From Phenylobacterium aquaticum (GTDB lineage Bacteria > Pseudomonadota > Alphaproteobacteria > Caulobacterales > Caulobacteraceae), in assembly GCF_947378715.1 (NCBI RefSeq), contig NZ_CANCLE010000047.1, positions 1 to 25,646 on the forward strand: 25,646 nt of DNA, in the 5' to 3' direction. The notes beneath the pieces are model-generated. The model was not told where the DNA came from and searched no databases. It saw nothing but the letters and a program-made list of their open reading frames with translations. Both the position numbers and the translations under genes were made by a program. Shown piece by piece: positions 12,537-19,391 of this stretch (position 1 is its first letter; every line of letters starts with the position of its first letter).

Positions 12537-12560
12537 CGCGGCGACGTCAGCGTCGCCGCG
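12537..12560. terminator. Bidirectional hairpin between convergent genes
   Basis: Perfect 10-bp arms CGCGGCGACG (12537-12546) and CGTCGCCGCG (12551-12560) with a TCAG loop, placed between the two convergent stop codons. There is no long T-tract, so termination strength is uncertain. Confidence 0.6.
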
Positions 12561-12567
12561 ATCCGCC

Positions 12568-13251
12568 CTATTTGAACTTGAAGTGGAAGCCCTTGGCGAC
12601 CGCATAGGCGAAGGCGGCGGCGACCACCGCCCCCACGACCAGCCGCCAGAGCGGCGCGGCCTTCAGGGGTTCGACCGCCGTGGCGAACACCCGCCGACCG
12701 GTGACCATGGCGCCGACCAGGTTCTCGCCCTTCCAGAACCGGTAGTAGGCGATGGCCAGCAGGTGCAGGCCGATCAGGCCCTGCAGCGCCCGAAAGCTCA
12801 GCTCGTGGCCCTCGGCGAAGGCTCGCCCCGTGTCGAAGTCGACGAGGTCGGAGAACGGTCCGGACTCGATCCCGTCAATATCCACGGCGAACAGGCCCAG
12901 CCCGGCCTGCACCGCCATCACCACCAGCATGGCCACCACGCTCCAGGCGCCCAGCGGGTTGTGACCGGCGGTCTCCCCCGGCTCGCGTGACCTCAGGGTC
13001 TTCAGATAGGCGACGGTCGCGCCTGGCCCCTTGAGAAAGCTGGCGAAACGGGCGGTCGACCCGCCCGCAACACCCCACCACAGCCGGAACACCAAGAGCC
13101 CGATCACCGCATAGCCGGACAGCCGATGGACCTCCATCTGCTTTCCCGCCGTCAGCCAGGCGACGACGATCAGGATCGCCATCGACCAGTGGAACAGCCG
13201 CGTGGGGCCATCCCAGAGCCGCGTCGAGGCGGTCGGTTCCGTGGTGCTCAT
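12568..13251 (-). CDS. Cytochrome b561-family membrane protein (diheme b-type)
   Basis: 227 residues with four main hydrophobic helices (roughly 22-36, 46-62, 101-121 and 155-171) plus a C-terminal helix near 203-220. Histidines suited to bind two b hemes are His21 (RLFHWSM), His42 (EVHRLSGY), His149 (GHELS) and His163 (GLHLLAIAYYRFW). This is the bacterial b561/Ni-Fe hydrogenase b-subunit type fold, which moves electrons between quinol and a periplasmic partner. The gene starts 29 bp downstream of a cytochrome c' gene on the same strand, so the two probably form an electron-transfer pair in the inner membrane and periplasm. No hydrogenase genes are present. Start ATG at 13251. Confidence 0.85.
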   Translation of the reverse strand: MSTTEPTASTRLWDGPTRLFHWSMAILIVVAWLTAGKQMEVHRLSGYAVIGLLVFRLWWGVAGGSTARFASFLKGPGATVAYLKTLRSREPGETAGHNPLGAWSVVAMLVVMAVQAGLGLFAVDIDGIESGPFSDLVDFDTGRAFAEGHELSFRALQGLIGLHLLAIAYYRFWKGENLVGAMVTGRRVFATAVEPLKAAPLWRLVVGAVVAAAFAYAVAKGFHFKFK

Positions 13252-13280
13252 GGTCTTGCGGTCCGTCTAAGGCTTGGGGG

Positions 13281-13766
13281 TCAGTGCTGTTCCGGACCGC
13301 GGAACTTGGTGTGGCAGCCGCCGCATGCGCCGCCCGTGGCCTTGGCCTGGGCCTTGATCGCCTCGATGTCGCCGCCCTTGGCGACGGTCTCCAGCTTGGC
13401 CGACTCGACCTCGAGATTGTGCACGGCGGTGGCGAAGCCGGCGCTGTCGGACCAGATCTCGGCCTTGGCGCGGGTCTTCTGGCCGCTCTCCGGGCCGGAG
13501 CCGGCCGGGAACCACTTGTGGACCTGATGGGCGACCTGGCTGACCGTCTTGGCCTGGGCCGCCAGCATCTTGGCGTCGGGCGCGTCAGCCTTGAGCCCGT
13601 CATTGAGGGTCTTGAAGGCCGAGCCCATCTTCTTGAAGCCGTCGATCCGGCTGGCGATCACCTTGCCCGCGTCCACCGCCGCCAGGGCCACGCCGCTGCT
13701 CGCCGTCACGGCCAGCACCACGCCGACAACCAGGCCAATGGGACGCTTGCGGGCGGATAGGGTCAT
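13281..13766 (-). CDS. Periplasmic cytochrome c' (class II c-type)
   Basis: 161 residues. The N-terminal signal peptide has basic residues (RKR) then a hydrophobic core to about residue 29 (GVALA). The mature part is helical and carries one heme-binding CGGCH near the C-terminus (Cys148, Cys151, His152), which is the hallmark of class II cytochromes c'. Met47 in GFKKMGSAF sits where the distal-side residue is usually found. Such proteins bind NO or CO, or act as small electron carriers. It is followed 29 bp later by the b561 gene, a common pairing in proteobacteria. AGGAG lies upstream of the ATG at 13766. Confidence 0.88.
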   Translation of the reverse strand: MTLSARKRPIGLVVGVVLAVTASSGVALAAVDAGKVIASRIDGFKKMGSAFKTLNDGLKADAPDAKMLAAQAKTVSQVAHQVHKWFPAGSGPESGQKTRAKAEIWSDSAGFATAVHNLEVESAKLETVAKGGDIEAIKAQAKATGGACGGCHTKFRGPEQH

Positions 13767-13806
13767 GGTCTTGGCTCCTGGGGAATCTGGCGGTCTTGAG
13801 GTTGCG

Positions 13807-13836
13807 ACATTGGCGCGGCCCCCGCCCGGGCGTCAA
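13807..13836 (-). promoter_or_regulatory. Possible promoter of the cytochrome c'/b561 pair
   Basis: Minus-strand TTGACGC (13830-13836) is a very good Caulobacter-type -35. GCCAATGT (13807-13814) is a partial -10 after a 15-nt spacer, slightly longer than usual. It lies about 40 nt upstream of the start codon. Confidence 0.35.
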
Positions 13837-13841
13837 TCGCC

Positions 13842-13859
13842 GGCGGGCGGACGCCCGCC
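13842..13859 (-). terminator. GC-rich hairpin right after the AsmA-family stop
   Basis: GGCGGGC (13842-13848) and GCCCGCC (13853-13859) form a 7-bp stem with a 4-nt loop that begins at the last base of the stop codon of the minus-strand gene. No T-tract follows, so it is only a possible terminator. Confidence 0.4.
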
Positions 13860-15928
13860 TATCGGACCGGGGCGCCCCGCCCCTGGGCTTCGGCGATCAG
13901 GGCGCCACAGGCGGCGTCCTTGGCCAGGCCTGGGTCCAGGAAGGGCAGAACGGCCGCCAGGGGGGTGGCGACGGCGGCCAGCAGCACAGATATCCCGCCC
14001 TGGGCCACGACCTTGCCGGTCTCGACCCCGATCTTGGGCGAGAGAATCGAGCCACGCACGGTGATCGGCGCCAGGGCCCGGACCAGCCGCGGCTGCTTGG
14101 AGCGGCCCTGGATCCGAAAGTCAATCCGCTCGCGATCGAGGTCGATGCGGCCTGATCCGGTCGCCAGGACCGGCCCGGTGTCGAAGACGATCTGGTTGGC
14201 GCTCAGCTGGCCGTTCACCGCCCTGAAGTCGGCCACCGCGCAGCGGATCGGAACCACGCCCTGATCCTTGGACCACAACAGCCCCAGCCCCCTGGTGACA
14301 TTGACGCCCAGCAGTTCGGCGAAGGCCTCCCGGATCTCGCCGCCCGGACTGACCACCAGGATTTCGCCATGGGCGTGGGCGGCGGCGCGGTGGACGGAAT
14401 CGCCCTCCCCGCTCAGCCGCACCCGGCTCAGCACGGCGCCGGTCAAGGGCCTGCCCTGGATGGGGATCAACTGTTCAAGACGCGCACCGGTCAGCCGCAG
14501 ATCGACCGTGGTCACCGGGACGGCGCCCCGGGCGTCGAGCTGGGCGCTGCCCGCCACCCGGCCCTGGGCCAGCTGCAGGCTGAGGGGGTCGACATTCAGG
14601 AGGCCGCGATCCAGCCCGATCCGCACTGCGCCGCTGCGCAGGGGCAGGTTCGGCGCATGGATGCTGTCGGCGCGGAACGTCACCTCGGCGTCCAGGGAGC
14701 GAATCTTCTCCACATTCAGCGTGGTGTCGGGCAGGAGCCGCCGCTCGGCCGCCATGCGACGCCCGACCGCCGCCTGGGCGGCCGACACCGTCTCGCCCCG
14801 CCCCCGGGCCGGCGCGCCGCCGAACAGGGTGGCGAGGTCGTCGAAGTCGAGGCTGCGGGACACCAGGTCGGCCTTCAGCAGCGGTCGCGCCCGACCGGTC
14901 TCCACCGACAACTGGCCCGCCAGATCGCTGTCGCCCACCCGTCCCGCCAAGCCCGTGATCGCATAGAGCCGATCCCGGCGCTCCAGATGGCCGGTCAGCC
15001 GATAGGGCGGCGTATTGGGCAGGGCGACCCGGGTCAGGTCATAGAGATCGGCCAGGTCCGGACCCTGCGCCGACAGGTCCAGGCTGAAGCGGGCCATGTC
15101 GAAGGGCTTTGGCACGACGCCCAGGGCGTCCACCTGGGTCGCGCCGGCGCGGACATGGGCCTCGAAGGGATAGGGATGATCGGCGCTGACATTGAGCAGC
15201 GGGCCACCGGTGAGCGCCAGGTGAAAGGGTTCGCCGTTCAATCGCCCATCGCCGGCCATCTCAAACCGGCGGTTCGGCTCGCCAGGCCGCTCGGCGGCCG
15301 AGATCGCGCCGTCGAACCGGAGGTGGCGCGCCGCGTCGACGATCTGGAGCCGCCCGTCGCTGATCTGGAAATGGCGGATGGGCGGCATGCGGAACGGGCG
15401 CTTCGGCGCGACGCCGCCGGAGAAATCCCAGGTCGCCCGGCCCAGGGCGTCCCGACGCAGGCGGATGACCGGCTGGTCCGCCTCCAGCCGCAGCAGCACG
15501 ATCTGGCCCCGCAGCAGGGACAGGAGCTCGATCTGGACGGTCAGGCGCTGGACGGTGGCGGTCTGATCAGGTCCGGCCCAGGCCGGGTCGCCGATCCGGA
15601 TGTTCTCGGCGGTCGCCCAGGGCTTCAGCGACCAGAGATGAACCCGCAGGGGGCCGTCGAGCACGACGGTGCGGTGAAGCCGTGCGGAGGCGAAGCCGCC
15701 AATGGGCCCCCGTGCAAGATTCCAGTCGACCAGAGCCAAGCCCAGCAGCGCCAGGGCGACCACTGCCGCGAGGCAGCCCGCCGTCCAGGTCAGAATTCGG
15801 TCGGCCCGCGCCTGGCCCGGCCAGAGGTTACAGAGGCGCACGGCGGCGCTTCGGCCAACCCGGACCAACCGGGCGCGCGATAGAAGCGGTTCTGACGACA
15901 AGCGGCGGTCTCCGCGCGGGCTAGGCAT
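13859..15928 (-). CDS. AsmA-family envelope protein
   Basis: About 689 residues from the ATG at 15928. There is one N-terminal transmembrane helix (about 46-67), then a long beta-rich periplasmic region. Family marks are the SLKPWATAENIRIGDP block after the anchor, the AILSR/TGAVLSRVRLSGEGDS middle, and the C-terminal VLATGSGRIDLDRERIDF strand pair followed by a glycine-rich, hydrophobic tail. AsmA-type proteins are inner-membrane-anchored and bridge the periplasm, with roles in outer-membrane lipid homeostasis. The start is uncertain: the frame stays open to 16255, but that would run into the divergent phosphatase, and no start has a good Shine-Dalgarno. An in-frame GTG at 15943 is an alternative. 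Confidence 0.8.
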   Translation of the reverse strand: MPSPRGDRRLSSEPLLSRARLVRVGRSAAVRLCNLWPGQARADRILTWTAGCLAAVVALALLGLALVDWNLARGPIGGFASARLHRTVVLDGPLRVHLWSLKPWATAENIRIGDPAWAGPDQTATVQRLTVQIELLSLLRGQIVLLRLEADQPVIRLRRDALGRATWDFSGGVAPKRPFRMPPIRHFQISDGRLQIVDAARHLRFDGAISAAERPGEPNRRFEMAGDGRLNGEPFHLALTGGPLLNVSADHPYPFEAHVRAGATQVDALGVVPKPFDMARFSLDLSAQGPDLADLYDLTRVALPNTPPYRLTGHLERRDRLYAITGLAGRVGDSDLAGQLSVETGRARPLLKADLVSRSLDFDDLATLFGGAPARGRGETVSAAQAAVGRRMAAERRLLPDTTLNVEKIRSLDAEVTFRADSIHAPNLPLRSGAVRIGLDRGLLNVDPLSLQLAQGRVAGSAQLDARGAVPVTTVDLRLTGARLEQLIPIQGRPLTGAVLSRVRLSGEGDSVHRAAAHAHGEILVVSPGGEIREAFAELLGVNVTRGLGLLWSKDQGVVPIRCAVADFRAVNGQLSANQIVFDTGPVLATGSGRIDLDRERIDFRIQGRSKQPRLVRALAPITVRGSILSPKIGVETGKVVAQGGISVLLAAVATPLAAVLPFLDPGLAKDAACGALIAEAQGRGAPVR

Positions 15929-16117
15929 GGGACGCGCCCGCACGGGTGCGCCGAGGGGACGCCCACCTCCGGTTGGCAGGGCGCTTGCAGCGCGCTCGGG
16001 ACTTTTCTCTCCCTGACACGGCCGATGTGATGCAACGCAGAGCAGGGTCAGGGCGTTCCGCCTCCATCGAACGTCCAACTGCCAATAAAGCGGGCGTTCA
16101 TCGAAGGTGGGGCATTG

Positions 16118-16143
16118 TTGACTAAGACCGTCGGCGCTAATGT
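16118..16143 (+). promoter_or_regulatory. Promoter of the metallophosphoesterase gene
   Basis: TTGACTA (16118-16124), an 11-nt spacer and GCTAATGT (16136-16143) match the Caulobacter housekeeping pattern. Transcription would begin near 16150, leaving about 19 nt before the GTG at 16169. The rest of the 240-bp gap back to the AsmA start (15929-16117) shows no gene. Confidence 0.55.
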
Positions 16144-16168
16144 TGCACCGCACATTCGAGGCTCGTTC

Positions 16169-16978
16169 GTGTTCTCCTTCTTTAAACGCACCAAGGCCGC
16201 GCCGACCGCCCCGACCACCGAGGGTCGGCTGATCTATGCGATTGGCGATGTGCACGGGCGGATCGACGCCCTCGAGGTGCTGCTGCGGACGATCGTGCAG
16301 GATGCGCGCGCGACAGCGCCTGCGGCGCGCCCCTTGCTGATCTTTCTAGGGGACTATGTCGACCGTGGCCCCGCCTCCAAAGAGGTGGTCAGCCTGATCA
16401 TCGCGCTTGGGAAGGAAGCCTCCCTTGAGGTCCGCGCCCTGAAGGGCAACCACGAGGAAGCGCTACTCCAATTCCTGGATGAGCCGGAATTTGGCTCAAC
16501 CTGGGCCGAATATGGCGGCATCACCACCTTGGCCTCCTATGGCGTGACGCCGCCGACCGGCCGCACGGATCCCGAGGCCTGGGCCGTGGCGTCGCAAGCC
16601 CTGGCCAAGGCCATGCCGCGCGATCACCTGGCTTTCTATAACGAGCTCGAACTGATGGCTGTGGTTGGCGACTACGCCTTCGTGCACGCGGGCGTTCGTC
16701 CCGGCGTCTCGCTCGCGCACCAGTCCGCCCATGACCTGATGTGGATCCGTCAGGAATTCCTGTCTTCGCCGGGTCGGTTCGAAAAGATCATTGTTCACGG
16801 CCACACGCCGATGGAAGAGCCCCAGATGACCAAGGCGCGGATCGGGGTCGATACGGGTGTCTATGCCACGGGCATCCTGACCGCTGTCCGGCTGGATGAT
16901 CGCGGTGCGACCTTCCTGCAGGCCAAGGTTGGCTATGCCCCGGCCACGAACCCCGTCGCTGCGACCCAGGCCGCCTAG
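16169..16978 (+). CDS. Calcineurin-like metallophosphoesterase (PPP-type serine/threonine phosphatase or ApaH-like)
   Basis: 269 residues from the GTG at 16169. All core metal motifs are present: GDVHGR (26-31), GDYVDRG (61-67), GNHE (93-96), His173 in FVHAGVRPG and the HGHTP loop (210-214). This is the bacterial PPP family, which includes serine/threonine protein phosphatases and diadenosine tetraphosphatases; the two cannot be separated here. The start was chosen because CGAGG lies 7 nt upstream and the probable promoter lies just before it. A TTG at 16115 in the same frame would place the promoter inside the coding region. It is a single gene ending in TAG, which is the first part of a palindromic element. 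Confidence 0.88.
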   Translation: MFSFFKRTKAAPTAPTTEGRLIYAIGDVHGRIDALEVLLRTIVQDARATAPAARPLLIFLGDYVDRGPASKEVVSLIIALGKEASLEVRALKGNHEEALLQFLDEPEFGSTWAEYGGITTLASYGVTPPTGRTDPEAWAVASQALAKAMPRDHLAFYNELELMAVVGDYAFVHAGVRPGVSLAHQSAHDLMWIRQEFLSSPGRFEKIIVHGHTPMEEPQMTKARIGVDTGVYATGILTAVRLDDRGATFLQAKVGYAPATNPVAATQAA

Positions 16979-17027
16979 AGCCCTTCCCGGTCTGGTTGGG
17001 TCAACGAGACGGGAACAGAAGAGCTCT
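16977..17027. repeat. Palindromic element at the 3' end of the phosphatase gene
   Basis: Begins AGAGC inside the TAG stop and ends GAGCTCT. Outer arms AGAGC/GCTCT enclose an inner stem TTCCCGGTCT/AGACGGGAA with one bulge. It is different in sequence from the neighbouring 50-bp repeat but shares the AGAGC ends. Possibly an intergenic repeat family or an RNA 3'-end hairpin. Confidence 0.55.
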
Positions 17028-17032
17028 AAGTC

Positions 17033-17090
17033 AAAAAATTAGAGCATTTCTTGACCCGAAAAGTGCCTCACACGTTTCGAGAAATGCTCT
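17033..17090 (-). terminator. Intrinsic terminator of the sugar transferase gene
   Basis: Read on the minus strand, the palindromic 50-bp element at 17041-17090 forms an 11-bp outer stem and is followed directly by AATTTTTTG (T-run 17033-17038). This is a good intrinsic terminator 3 nt after the stop codon. Confidence 0.65.
17041..17090. repeat. 50-bp palindromic dispersed repeat, copy A
   Basis: Perfect 11-bp ends AGAGCATTTCT/AGAAATGCTCT surround an inner hairpin (CGAAAAGTG with CACGTTTCG, one bulge). It matches copy B at 23941-23990 in the opposite orientation at 42 of 50 positions by hand alignment. This indicates a dispersed repeat family. Confidence 0.8.
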
Positions 17091-17093
17091 GGC

Positions 17094-17657
17094 CTAGTGG
17101 CGCACGCCGCGTCCGCTCAGGGCCATGCGTGCAGTCCGCAGAATAATTCCCAGGTCCATGAGCAGCGAGCTTTGCGCCAGATATTCGGCGTCCAGCCGCG
17201 CCTTGTCGGGGATCGGCAACTCATCGCGGCCGTTGATCTGCGCCCAGCCGGTAAGGCCTGGGCGCAGGCGATGCACCCCCGCCTCCGTGCGCAGCCGCAC
17301 CAGATCATCCTGATTGAACAGGGCGGGCCTTGGCCCGACCAGGCTCATGTCTCCGACCAGAACGCTCCACAACTGAGGCAGTTCGTCCAGGCTGGACCGG
17401 CGCAGGAACCGGCCAAGCGGGGTGATCCAGTTCTCTGGCTCCGCCAGCAGATGGGTGGCCACATTGGGCGCGCCCAGCCGCATGCTGCGGAATTTCGGCA
17501 TCTTGAAGATGAGGTTGTCGCGCCCGACCCGTCGCGACCAATGCAGGGCAGGTCCGGGGGATTCCAGGCGTACAGCCACCGCCAGGGCCAACAACAACGG
17601 CGACAACACCGCCAGGCCGAGGGCCGATCCGGTAATGTCCAAGGCCCGCTTCAGCAA
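17094..17657 (-). CDS. Initiating sugar (polyisoprenyl-phosphate hexose-1-phosphate) transferase
   Basis: 187 residues. It is the short form of the bacterial sugar transferase family (PF02397 type), with a single N-terminal membrane helix (about 8-28). Hallmark motifs are intact: KFRSM (55-59), SSLDELPQLW (88-97), DMSLVGPRP (103-111) and RPGLTGWAQINGR (132-144). It transfers a sugar-1-phosphate from a UDP-sugar to undecaprenyl phosphate, starting a surface polysaccharide such as exopolysaccharide or holdfast. It lacks the long polytopic N-terminal half seen in WcaJ-type enzymes. The start is a TTG at 17657 with GGGAGG 5 nt upstream. No other glycan genes are adjacent apart from the neighbour of unknown function. 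Confidence 0.9.
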   Translation of the reverse strand: MLKRALDITGSALGLAVLSPLLLALAVAVRLESPGPALHWSRRVGRDNLIFKMPKFRSMRLGAPNVATHLLAEPENWITPLGRFLRRSSLDELPQLWSVLVGDMSLVGPRPALFNQDDLVRLRTEAGVHRLRPGLTGWAQINGRDELPIPDKARLDAEYLAQSSLLMDLGIILRTARMALSGRGVRH

Positions 17658-17665
17658 AACATCCT

Positions 17666-17686
17666 CCCGCCGCGCGACGCGGCGGG
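17666..17686 (-). promoter_or_regulatory. Hairpin overlapping the sugar transferase ribosome binding site
   Basis: Perfect 9-bp arms CCCGCCGCG (17666-17674) and CGCGGCGGG (17678-17686) with a 3-nt loop. In minus-strand RNA the 3' arm ends in GGG, which is the first half of the GGGAGG Shine-Dalgarno (17663-17668) of the TTG-initiated sugar transferase. It may limit translation, or act as a weak terminator for the upstream gene, which ends at 17717. Confidence 0.5.
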
Positions 17687-17716
17687 ATCAGACGTAATGC
17701 ACGGGCGCTCCAGAGG

Positions 17717-18271
17717 CTACGGTTTGGTGGACTTCGCCGACCTGGTCTTGGTCGCCTTCGTCCTGGCCGACGGGGCCGCCGTGCGCGGCGCCGATGACGC
17801 CTTGGCCGACGCGGCCTTGGGCTTGGCTATCGGCGCGACCGCTGGCGCTTCCATGGCCACCTCGACGGGCGCGACGTCCAAACCGGGCTCGGGTTCGGGC
17901 ACGGGTTCCGCCACGGCTTCAGGCTCGGCGGCTGTTTCGAGCACGGGCTCGATCACGGGTTCGGCGATGGCTTCGGCGACCGCCTCGACCGCGGGCTCGA
18001 TCACCGGCTCAGGCGCGACCTCGACAACCGGCTCGGCCACCGCCTCGATCAAGGCGGCTTCCAGGGCGATCGGCGTTTGCGGTTCGGCCGGCGCCGTCAG
18101 CACGGCCTCAAGATTGGTCACCGTCCGCCAGCGGCTGAGCCACCAATAGGCGACCCCGGCCGAGGCCGCGCCGGCGAACATCAGCCACAGGGGTGAGGCC
18201 GCGCCGATGGGCAGGGCCAGGGCCTTGGCCGCATCGGCCGGATCAAGGGATTTCTCAAGCGGACTGGTCAT
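17717..18271 (-). CDS. Membrane-anchored low-complexity protein with acidic linker and basic tail
   Basis: 184 residues, function not recognised. Residues 1-25 are polar. One transmembrane helix (about 26-46, ending YWWLSRWR) follows. Residues 60-148 are an Ala/Pro/Val/Glu-rich acidic stretch with repeats of the EPVIEP type. Residues 149-184 are rich in Lys, Ala, Ser and Arg (KPKAASAK, TKATKTRSAK). The Arg pair after the helix favours the tail being cytoplasmic (positive-inside rule), which would expose a basic, histone-H1-like tail. GGAGG precedes the ATG at 18271. It lies between rlmJ and the sugar transferase on the same strand. The unusual composition reflects the repeats, not clear foreign origin. 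Confidence 0.65.
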   Translation of the reverse strand: MTSPLEKSLDPADAAKALALPIGAASPLWLMFAGAASAGVAYWWLSRWRTVTNLEAVLTAPAEPQTPIALEAALIEAVAEPVVEVAPEPVIEPAVEAVAEAIAEPVIEPVLETAAEPEAVAEPVPEPEPGLDVAPVEVAMEAPAVAPIAKPKAASAKASSAPRTAAPSARTKATKTRSAKSTKP

Positions 18272-18310
18272 CGCGGACGCCTCCGGTCAGGGGGAATTGT
18301 GCGATGCAAC

Positions 18311-18340
18311 ATAACACAGCCCCGGCCTTCGCAACTGCAA
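18311..18340 (-). promoter_or_regulatory. Possible promoter of the low-complexity protein gene
   Basis: TTGCAG (18335-18340), an 18-nt spacer and TGTTAT (18311-18316) on the minus strand resemble a -35/-10 pair 40 nt upstream of the start. Low confidence. Confidence 0.25.
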
Positions 18341-18347
18341 AAAGACG

Positions 18348-19172
18348 TTACCCCGCCGACCAAACCCGCGCCTGCCCGTTTTCGCCCAAGGTGGCGGTGA
18401 TCCAGCCGCAGATGCGCTCCAGGGCCGGTTCGACGCCGGGCGGGGCCTTGGCCAGCACCAGGGCGCAGCCGTTCATCTTCAAGGGGTCAGCGAGCGGGCG
18501 CATCCGGGCCTCGGCGACGGTCAGGGTCCCGGCGCCCGCCTCCTCCGCCTCGCGCAGGAAGCTGTCGAAGGTCTCCAGGTCCTTGAGCGGCGTCCAGACC
18601 AGCACCACGGCCTCGCGATTGCGGCGGGCGACAGCCGCCAGGGTCTCGATGATCTGCTCGTAGTCGTCGGCCCGCTCGAAGGGCGGATCGATCAGGATCA
18701 GGGCGCGGCCCCGGGCCGGAACCTGCTCGGCGGCGGCCCTGTAGCCGTCGGCGCAGACCGCGCGGACGCCAGCCCTCCCCTTGAGGGCGGCCTGCAAGGC
18801 CTTGTGCTCCTCGTCGCGCAGTTCGCAGGCCAGATAACTGTCGCCGGCTCGCAAAGCCTCCGCGATCAGCCAGGGTGATCCCGGATAGCGGCGGGTCACG
18901 CCGCCCCCGTTCAGCTGGCTCACCGCCGCGCGCAAAGGCGCCAAATCGGCCGGCAGGTCCTGGGCCTGCATCAACCGCCCGATCCCGGCCGCCGCTTCGC
19001 CGGAGCGCTGGGCCTCCGCACCGCCAAGATCATAGAGCCCGCGCCCGGCGTGGGTGTCGATCACGGTCAGGGGCGCCGGATCGGCCATCAGCCGGGCGAG
19101 CAGATCCAGCAGGGCCGCATGCTTCACCAGATCGGCGAAGTTCCCGGCGTGGAAGGCGTGTCGGTAGTTCAA
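18348..19172 (-). CDS. rlmJ: 23S rRNA (adenine(2030)-N6)-methyltransferase
   Basis: 274 residues, close to E. coli RlmJ (280). It methylates N6 of a single adenine in 23S rRNA with S-adenosylmethionine. The N-terminus NYRHAFHAGNFADLVKH is near-invariant in the family. DTHAGRGLYDL (39-49) is the SAM-binding loop, and DPPFE (162-166) is the catalytic N6-adenine motif. The start is a TTG at 19172, since the family begins at (M)NYRHAFHAG; the frame is open upstream to 19319 but that part has no family similarity. Ribosome binding site is weak. Confidence 0.93.
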   Translation of the reverse strand: MNYRHAFHAGNFADLVKHAALLDLLARLMADPAPLTVIDTHAGRGLYDLGGAEAQRSGEAAAGIGRLMQAQDLPADLAPLRAAVSQLNGGGVTRRYPGSPWLIAEALRAGDSYLACELRDEEHKALQAALKGRAGVRAVCADGYRAAAEQVPARGRALILIDPPFERADDYEQIIETLAAVARRNREAVVLVWTPLKDLETFDSFLREAEEAGAGTLTVAEARMRPLADPLKMNGCALVLAKAPPGVEPALERICGWITATLGENGQARVWSAG

Positions 19173-19210
19173 GCGGTTCCAGGTCCCCGGACGTCGCGGC
19201 GATGATTGGC

Positions 19211-19249
19211 GTTCGTGACACGAACCGATCGATTTCCAAAGGCTTGGAA
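19211..19249. promoter_or_regulatory. Paired palindromes in the rlmJ/LLM-oxidoreductase divergent gap
   Basis: GTTCGTG-A-CACGAAC (19211-19225) is a perfect 15-bp palindrome. Nine bases on, TTCCAA-AGGC-TTGGAA (19234-19249) is a second perfect inverted repeat. Both lie in the 219-bp divergent intergenic region (19173-19391), where operators are expected. No regulator gene is adjacent. Confidence 0.4.
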
Positions 19250-19391
19250 TGACGTGGCGTGAGGCGGCGTAGGAGTCTCTCCGATATCCAAACCCGCCAG
19301 GCGCTGGACCTTCGAACACACGGTATGCGGGGCTAGCCAGCCCTGGGTTATCAGCGCTAAGTTGCGGTCAACAAGATCAGGGGAGGCCAGT

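Noticed and set aside
16115..16168. Earlier TTG start for the metallophosphoesterase.
   Set aside because: The -35/-10 pair lies inside this stretch, and the GTG at 16169 has the better ribosome binding site.
15929..16255. N-terminal extension of the AsmA-family gene.
   Set aside because: It would overlap the divergent phosphatase promoter and coding region, and the peptide is Arg/Pro-rich with no family similarity.
19211..19225. Second LexA box.
   Set aside because: GTTC-N7-GAAC is an inverted form, not the direct repeat, and it lies far from either start codon, so I list it only as a palindrome.
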